64,000 bases of DNA, taken from the NCBI GenBank assembly GCA_963715285.1, contig CAVQRU010000001.1:111582-175581 (forward strand). The letters are read 5' to 3'. The position numbers and the translations under genes are program-made. Below the pieces are notes generated by a model, which saw nothing but the letters and a program-made list of their open reading frames with translations, ran no database searches and had not been told where the DNA came from. The stretch comes from Sva-07 sp963715285. Its GTDB lineage: Bacteria > Actinomycetota > Acidimicrobiia > Acidimicrobiales > Ilumatobacteraceae. Positions within the stretch are counted from its first letter, which is position 1. Every line of letters starts with the position of its first letter. This document shows, piece after piece, positions 57,411-64,000 of the stretch.

Positions 57411-59370
57411 ATGACCGGCAACGACACCCGGCAGACAGCGATAGGGCGTCAAGTTCTTCTCCCACATCTTCTATCCGCTGACGAACATCACGGCGGAGAA
57501 GCACGACGGCTTCATCGTCACGAACTCGGCCGGCAACGCGATCACCGAGTTCACCGGGAGTCTGCTGATCAAGGGCGAACCCGACGGTTCGTCGTTCCCG
57601 AACGGCAGCCTGCGGATGACCAACCAAGCCCGGGGCTACACCGCGTGGGATCCCAGCAGTCCGGCGTACGTCATGCACACCCCGAACGGCGCGACGTTGA
57701 TGATCCCGAGCGTCTTCGTGTCGTGGACGGGGGAGTCGCTCGACAAGAAGATTCCGCTCCTGCGTTCGAACGCTGCGATGGACAAGGCGGCGCAGCGCCT
57801 GCTGACGTTGATGGGCGAGACCGAGATCGACACGCTCAACTCCAGTTGCGGCGCCGAGCAGGAGTACTTCCTCGTCGATGCCCACTTCGCCAACAGCCGC
57901 CCCGACCTCCTGCTCGCGGGTCGGACGCTCTTCGGCGCTCCGTCACCGAAGGGGCAGGAGTTCGACGACCACTACTTCGGCGCGATCCCCGAACGGGTGC
58001 AGGTCTTCATGCAGGACTTCGAAGACCGACTCTTCCGTCTCGGCATCCCGGCCAAGACCCACCACAACGAGGTGGCGCCCGGTCAGTTCGAGATCGCCCC
58101 GTACTTCGAGGCGGCGAACGTCGCCGCTGATCACCAGCAGTTGATGATGACGATCATGAAGTCGACCGCGAAGGCCCACGGCTTCGTGTGTCTGTTGCAC
58201 GAGAAGCCGTTCGCCGGCATCAACGGGTCCGGCAAGCACGTCAACTGGTCGGTCGGCAACTCGACCCAGGGCAACCTGCTCGATCCGGGAACGTCCCCGC
58301 ACGACAATCTGAACTTCTTGCTGTTCTGCGGAGCGGTCATCCGTGGCGTGCACCTGTTCGGACCGCTGCTTCGCGCGGTGATCGCGTCGGCCGCGAACGA
58401 TCATCGACTCGGCGCCAACGAGGCGCCGCCGGCCATCCTGTCGGTGTACCTCGGCGACCAACTCGAAGCGGTCTTCGACGACATCAGGACCGGAACGGCG
58501 TCGGAACTCGCCGAGGCCGGCGTGATGGATCTCGGCCTCTCGCAGATCCTGCCCTTCACGCGCGATCCCGGCGACCGGAACCGTACGTCCCCGTTCGCCT
58601 TCACCGGTAACCGGTTCGAGTTCCGAGCGGTCGGATCGTCGCAGTCGGTGTCGGGGCCCCTGGTGGCGATGAACACGATGCTCGCCGACTCGCTCGACTG
58701 GATCTCCGACAAGTTGGAGGCTGTGCTCGCCGACGGCGTTCCGCAGCTCGAAGCAGTGGCGACCGTGCTCAAGGAACTGATGGAACTGCACGGCGACGTC
58801 ATCTTCGGCGGCGACGGCTACTCGTCCGACTGGCACGTCGCGGCCGTCGAGGAACGAGGTCTCCGGAACATCCCGACGACGGCCGACGCGCTGCCGGTGC
58901 TCCAGGACGACGCCGTCGTCGCGTTGTTCGAACGTACCGGGGTGCTGTCGGCGGCGGAGCTCGAGAGCCGCTACGAGGTCTACGCCGAGCAGTACATCCT
59001 GTCGATCGGCGTGGAGTCCACACTCTCGGTCGAGATGGCGAGGACCCTGCTCTACCCCGCGGCGATGTCGTATCTGTCCGATCTCGCTGCGACGGTCAGT
59101 GCGGCATCGTTGGTCGGTGTCGAGGTCGACACCGCGGCGATGAAGGTCGTGGCCGAGGAGTCGAACGCATTGATCTCCGCCGCTGATGCGCTCGACCATG
59201 CGATGGGGTTGCACGACTTCGCGACGACCGAGGAGCACATGCACTACTGCGCCGACACGTTGCGCAGCCTCATGGACGAGGTGCGCGCACGCGCCGACAC
59301 GCTCGAGACCCTGGTCGCCGACTCGCATTGGCCGCTGCCGAAGTACCGCGAGATGCTCTTCATCAAGTGA
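57411..59370 (+). pseudogene. Type III glutamine synthetase with N-terminal deletion and frameshift
   Basis: The body is normal GSIII: EQEYFLVDAHF, NEVAPGQFEIAPYFEAANV, INGSGKHVNWS and GNRFEFRAVGSS are active-site segments. In the reading frame from ATG 57616 (584 codons), the sequence continues upstream without a start as KFFSHIFYPLTNITAEKHDG, which GSIII proteins have ~110 residues in, until TAG at 57442. A separate start at 57411 reads MTGNDTRQTAI, which looks like the true N-terminus, in another frame. So about 100 codons (LPKxxY and helical region) seem deleted at ~57440. Made from 57616 it would lack part of the N-terminal fold. Confidence 0.8.
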
Positions 59371-59383
59371 TCGGTCGTCGGGT

Positions 59384-59389
59384 TAGTCT
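59384..59389 (+). promoter_or_regulatory. -10 box, leaderless
   Basis: TAGTCT lies eight bases before GTG 59398. Confidence 0.4.
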
Positions 59390-59397
59390 CAGCCCCG

Positions 59398-60111
59398 GTG
59401 AAACGTGCAGCCGGCGTCGACAGGGATGATCGACGGAAGCTGGTCGCTCGGCGACTGACGACCCCGCGAGCGGCGGCGTTTGCGGGGATCCTGTTCTCGG
59501 CGCTGCTGACGGTCACGTTCGTGCTGCTCCGATCGACGATTCCGGAGGATCCGAACGACGCGGGGGAGTGGCTGGCGACCGGGAGCGGCCGGGTCGATTT
59601 CGCACTGTGGCTCGTGCCGTTCGCCGGGATCGCCTTCCTCTGGTTCATCGGGGTGATCCGCGACCGGCTCGGTGTCCACGAGGATCAGTTCTTCTCCAGC
59701 GTTCTCTTCGGTAGCGGTCTGCTGTTCATCGCGATGACGTTCATCGCGACCGCGCTCGCGGGAGCGCTCATCGCTGCCTATCAGCTCGATCCCGTGGCCA
59801 CGATCGAGAACGGGATCTATGCACTCGAACGCGAGACGATCTTCCGGGTCACCAACGTGTTCGGGGTGCGCATGGCGGGTGTGTTCATGTTCTCAGCGGG
59901 CACGATCTGGCTGCGTTCGGGAACGATGCCCCGCTGGATGGTGGTGCTCACCTACACCGTGGCGCTCGTGCAGCTGTTCTCCCTGGGTTTCACGCTGTGG
60001 TTCACGATCCTGTTCCCCGTATGGGTCTTCATCGTGAGCGTGCACTTCCTGGTGTATCCGCCGGGCGTCGCCGACGCCGAGGACGCCCCGGCCGAGTCGC
60101 CGGCCCCCTGA
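59398..60111 (+). CDS. Conserved multi-pass membrane protein
   Basis: A 237-residue protein with five or six hydrophobic segments, among them FAGILFSALLTVTFVLL, FALWLVPFAGIAFLWFIGVI, VLFGSGLLFIAMTFIATAL and MVVLTYTVALVQLFSLGFTL. No domain is recognised. GTG start, 27 bases past the glutamine synthetase stop but with its own promoter. It converges on a small gene. Confidence 0.65.
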   Translation: MKRAAGVDRDDRRKLVARRLTTPRAAAFAGILFSALLTVTFVLLRSTIPEDPNDAGEWLATGSGRVDFALWLVPFAGIAFLWFIGVIRDRLGVHEDQFFSSVLFGSGLLFIAMTFIATALAGALIAAYQLDPVATIENGIYALERETIFRVTNVFGVRMAGVFMFSAGTIWLRSGTMPRWMVVLTYTVALVQLFSLGFTLWFTILFPVWVFIVSVHFLVYPPGVADAEDAPAESPAP

Positions 60112-60137
60112 CGTTCTGCCGCGAGTTCTCGCAGCGG

Positions 60138-60404
60138 CTACTTCTTGGCGGCGGCCTTTGCGAGCCGTTTGGCCGCCTTGCCGATCGGTTCGATCTGACG
60201 CTTGTCGAGGTCGCCGACCTCCGCGCCGTTCTCGAACAGCACCCGGTAGCGCTGCCAGTTGAAGCCGTTGGCGAGGATCACCTTGCCCTCGGTGCCGGCC
60301 GGCACGCCGTGCATCTCGACGATCGTGCGGACCTTGTCGTTCATCCGCAGATCGAGCTGATCGGGGTGCGGCGTGGCGAGAGCGTGCGGCTTCCAGAACT
60401 CCAT
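60138..60404 (-). CDS. Small conserved protein with SH3-like core and basic tail
   Basis: An 88-residue protein. Its middle (LRMNDKVRTIVEMHGVPAGT followed by EGKVILANGFNWQRYRVLFE) has the rhythm of a small SH3-like beta-barrel, and it ends with KAAKRLAKAAAKK, a possible nucleic-acid-binding tail. ATG 60404 lies eight bases after CAGAAT on the minus strand. Function unknown. Confidence 0.6.
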   Translation of the reverse strand: MEFWKPHALATPHPDQLDLRMNDKVRTIVEMHGVPAGTEGKVILANGFNWQRYRVLFENGAEVGDLDKRQIEPIGKAAKRLAKAAAKK

Positions 60405-60524
60405 CGCCCACCATTCTGCCCGGTCGGCGGCCGAACGCGCGACTCCGATCACTGGCGCGTGCTCGGAGGTTCCGATCTGGAGGCCGTCGCCCGGGTGGCA
60501 GGACCGCTGAGGGAGCGCCGCCGG

Positions 60525-60530
60525 TACACT
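60525..60530 (+). promoter_or_regulatory. -10 box of tig, likely leaderless
   Basis: TACACT lies nine bases before the GTG at 60540. Confidence 0.4.
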
Positions 60531-60539
60531 CGCTCGCCT

Positions 60540-62006
60540 GTGAAGAGTTCGGTGGAGACCCTCGAGGGCAACAAAGTCAAGCTGTACGTCGAAGTCGACG
60601 AGACGGAGTTCGAACACGACATCGATCGTGCGTTCAAGCTCATCGCGAAGGAGGTCAACCTTCCCGGCTTCCGAGCAGGCAAGGCGCCACGTCGGGTCCT
60701 CGAGGCCCGCGTCGGCATCGGCCCCGCTCGCGAACAGGCGCTGCGTGACGCGGTGCCCCAGTACCTCGCCAAAGCGGTGCGCGAGCACGAGATCGACCTG
60801 ATCGCCACGCCCGAAGTCGAGATCACCGACGGTGCCGAGTCCGGCCCGGTCGAGTTCGACGCGACGTGCGAGGTGCGACCCACCATCACGCTCGCCGGCT
60901 ACAGCGAGCTGCGCGTCGAGTTGCCCGGACTCACCGTGACCGACGACGACCTCGCCGAGGCCCGCCAGGCCGAGTTGAAGCGCGGCGGCTCGCTCCTCGA
61001 CGCGGACCGCCCGGTGCAGACCGGCGACTTCCTCACGCTCGACCTCGCCGTCACCCGTGACGGCGAGGAACTTGCCGGGCTCAACACCGAGGGGTGGTCG
61101 TACGAGGTCGGCCAGGGTTGGGTGACCGACGACTTCGACGAGCACCTGGTCGGCGCGTCCGCCGGCGACGTCCTCGAGTTCGTCTCGACGCCGAAGGGCC
61201 TCGACGAGCCCGCGGACTTCGTCGTCACGGTCGTGGCCGTGCAGGAGATGACCGAGCCCGAGCTCACCGACGAGTGGGTGTCCGACAACCTCGGAGAGTT
61301 CGACACCGTCGGGGAGTGGAACGAGAGCCTGCGCACGTCGCTCGTCGAGGTGAAGCTCAACCAGTCGCGCCAGGGTCTCGTCGCCTCGCTGAACACGGCG
61401 CTCGCCGAGCTGGTCGAGATCGATCCGCCCGAGGCGATGGTCGATGCCGACCTCAACCAGCGTGTGCAGGCCACGGTGCAGCAGTTCCAGTCCCAGGGCG
61501 TCGACCTCGGCCAATGGCTCGCTGCGACCGGCATGGATCCGGAGCAGTTCATCGAGTCGATGCGTGGTGCCTCGATCGAGGCCGTCAAGGTCGACCTGGC
61601 GTTGCGCGCGGTTGCCGACGCGGAGTCGATCGAGGTCGAGCCGTACGACTTCGACGCCGAGTACGCACGGATGGCGATGCAGTACGGGCAGAAGGCCAAG
61701 GACATCCGCAAGGCGTACGAACAGAACGATGCGGTTCCCGAACTCCATGCGCAGATCCGCAAGTCGAAGGCCTTCGACTGGTTGCTGCACAACGTGGCGT
61801 TCGTCGACCCCAGCGGCGACCCGATCGACCGCGACACGCTGCTCGGCCACACGCACGACGACGATGGTGGTCACGGTGATCCGGCGGTCGACGTCGACGC
61901 AGCGGCCTCCGCCGTCATCGCCGCCACCGATGCCGCCACCGCGGAGGCGACTGCCGACGAGTCCACCGACCAGCCCGAAGACACCGACGACGAGGAGACC
62001 ACCTGA
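60540..62006 (+). CDS. tig: Trigger factor (ribosome-associated chaperone)
   Basis: A 488-residue chaperone. The ribosome-docking loop is LPGFRAGKAPRRVLEAR (~residues 38-54), next the FKBP-like middle domain (GDFLTLDLAVTRDGEELAG; YEVGQGWVTDDFDEHLVGA) and the helical C-terminal domain (~residues 245-430; EAMVDADLNQRVQATVQQFQ). A His/Asp-rich then Ala/Thr/Glu tail of ~60 residues extends it. GTG 60540 fits the family's start (SVETLEGNKVKLYVEV). clpP overlaps its stop and clpX follows, a common order linking folding to degradation. Confidence 0.94.
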   Translation: MKSSVETLEGNKVKLYVEVDETEFEHDIDRAFKLIAKEVNLPGFRAGKAPRRVLEARVGIGPAREQALRDAVPQYLAKAVREHEIDLIATPEVEITDGAESGPVEFDATCEVRPTITLAGYSELRVELPGLTVTDDDLAEARQAELKRGGSLLDADRPVQTGDFLTLDLAVTRDGEELAGLNTEGWSYEVGQGWVTDDFDEHLVGASAGDVLEFVSTPKGLDEPADFVVTVVAVQEMTEPELTDEWVSDNLGEFDTVGEWNESLRTSLVEVKLNQSRQGLVASLNTALAELVEIDPPEAMVDADLNQRVQATVQQFQSQGVDLGQWLAATGMDPEQFIESMRGASIEAVKVDLALRAVADAESIEVEPYDFDAEYARMAMQYGQKAKDIRKAYEQNDAVPELHAQIRKSKAFDWLLHNVAFVDPSGDPIDRDTLLGHTHDDDGGHGDPAVDVDAAASAVIAATDAATAEATADESTDQPEDTDDEETT

Positions 62007-62638
62007 TGAATCTCGATGCCGTGAACTATCTCGTTCCGAACGTCGTCGAACAGACGAGCCGTGGCGAGCGCGCGTACGACCTGTACAGCCGCCTGCTCAA
62101 GGACAACATCATCTTCCTGCAGACACCGGTCGACGATCAGATCGCCAGCCTGTTGTGTGCGCAGTTGATCCACCTCGAGTCGGAGAACCCCGACAAGGAC
62201 ATCAACATCTACATCAACAGCCCGGGCGGCGACATCACGGCGCTGTTCGCGATCTACGACACGATGCAGTTCATCAAGAACGACATCGCCACGATCTGCC
62301 TGGGGCAGGCGGCCTCTGCCGCTGCGGTGCTGCTCGCCGCCGGCACCAAGGGGAAGCGCCTGGCGCTCCCGCACAGCCGCATCCTGCTGCACCAGCCGAG
62401 CGGTCAGGTCGGCTACGGCCAGGTCACCGATCTCGAACTCGCCGCCGCCGAGATCATGCGGATGCGCGAGTTGATCGACCAGATCCTGGCCGAACACACC
62501 GGCCAGCCGATCGAGCGGATCCACGCCGACACCGATCGCGACTTCGTCATGGAAGCAGACGACGCGATGGAATATGGCATCATCGACAGAGTGATCTCGT
62601 CTCGCGAGGCGGTGGACCGCACCGGTCCCATCCGCTGA
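62006..62638 (+). CDS. clpP: ATP-dependent Clp protease proteolytic subunit
   Basis: A 210-residue serine peptidase forming the Clp barrel. Catalytic triad: Ser104 in GQAASAAAVLLAAG, His129 in RILLHQPSG, and Asp175 in HADTDRDF. INSPGGDI shapes the oxyanion region. It carries an N-terminal propeptide-like lead (NYLVPNVVEQTSRGERAYD) that processing would trim. ATG overlaps the tig stop. Actinobacteria often have two clpP genes; only one is in this window, so a second may lie elsewhere. It feeds from ClpX just downstream. Confidence 0.95.
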   Translation: MNLDAVNYLVPNVVEQTSRGERAYDLYSRLLKDNIIFLQTPVDDQIASLLCAQLIHLESENPDKDINIYINSPGGDITALFAIYDTMQFIKNDIATICLGQAASAAAVLLAAGTKGKRLALPHSRILLHQPSGQVGYGQVTDLELAAAEIMRMRELIDQILAEHTGQPIERIHADTDRDFVMEADDAMEYGIIDRVISSREAVDRTGPIR

Positions 62639-62758
62639 TCGGGGCGTGATCGGCCCGATCCGTCGGGCGGGTCCACGACTCGACGTGGTGGATGCGCCAG
62701 ACTGTCGGGCTCCAACCGGCACGATGCAGCGCAGGAACGACACAGAGGGGTACCGACA

Positions 62759-64000
<1,242 letters not shown>

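Noticed and set aside
60112..60137. Hairpin terminator between convergent genes
   Set aside because: Stem CCGCGAG/CTCGCAGCGG has a bulge, no T-run, and little extent; too weak.
62006..62638. ClpP as an inactive paralogue because of SAAAV after the nucleophile
   Set aside because: Ser104, His129 and Asp175 are all in place, and the position in tig-clpP-clpX is typical.

Overview
The window is high-GC DNA with tightly packed, often overlapping genes (ATGA and GTGA junctions) and many GTG starts. The gene set is actinobacterial: a CarD regulator, an FtsK-RimO-PgsA-CinA block, a type III glutamine synthetase, DUF2786 and DoxX-like proteins, and a trigger factor-ClpP-ClpX block. I infer an actinobacterium, most likely an Acidimicrobiia/Ilumatobacter-type marine or soil lineage; no 16S gene is present to confirm this. 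Many genes begin 5-10 bases after a TANNNT box with no room for a ribosome binding site, so leaderless transcripts look common.

1-14 kb is core and metabolic: part of a methyltransferase, the DNA translocase FtsK, an SMP-30 lactonase/2-oxoglutarate oxygenase pair, the rimO-pgsA-cinA operon, a PD-(D/E)XK nuclease-like gene beside tRNA-Arg(UCU), CarD, an EEP-family phosphatase, a hydroxyisobutyrate-dehydrogenase-like reductase, and a P450/sulfatase pair in which the sulfatase has a frameshift near its 3' end. 14-25 kb holds a class III aminotransferase, a GH3 glycosidase, an FKBP, two overlapping genes for membrane or lipid-related proteins, and a five-gene DUF4129/MoxR/DUF58 operon.

24.5-35.5 kb is an accessory zone with gene debris. 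It holds an oxidoreductase fragment, two convergent DoxX-like genes, a truncated integrase beside tRNA-Gly(UCC), and a DUF2786/HExxH pair. It then holds a 6.9-kb island integrated in tRNA-Pro(UGG), bounded by exact 43-bp direct repeats of the tRNA 3' half. The island carries an APH-like kinase, an RHH/Doc toxin-antitoxin pair, a 1090-residue adenylate cyclase/STAND/TPR regulator, degenerate repeats and a decayed HTH gene, but no integrase.

35.5-53 kb is the most striking part. It encodes a PaaI-type thioesterase, an acyl-CoA dehydrogenase behind a 19-bp palindrome, a 2917-residue iterative polyketide/fatty-acid synthase (KS-AT-KS-ACPx4-KR-DH) and a 1773-residue multidomain biotin/carboxyltransferase protein; a convergent 4'-phosphopantetheinyl transferase follows. 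All four ACP modules have Thr where the phosphopantetheine Ser is expected, two ACPs are a perfect 618-bp copy of the other two, and the biotin carboxylase part of the carboxylase lacks its ATP-grasp core and catalytic residues. Together the genes look like a dedicated pathway for an unsaturated polyketide or fatty acyl product, with extender supply, chain building, dehydrogenation and release encoded together.

53-64 kb holds a decayed Doc-toxin fragment, a small membrane protein, a MacB/LolCD-like ABC exporter, a type III glutamine synthetase with its N-terminal region deleted and out of frame, two small conserved proteins, and tig-clpP-clpX (clpX runs off the end).
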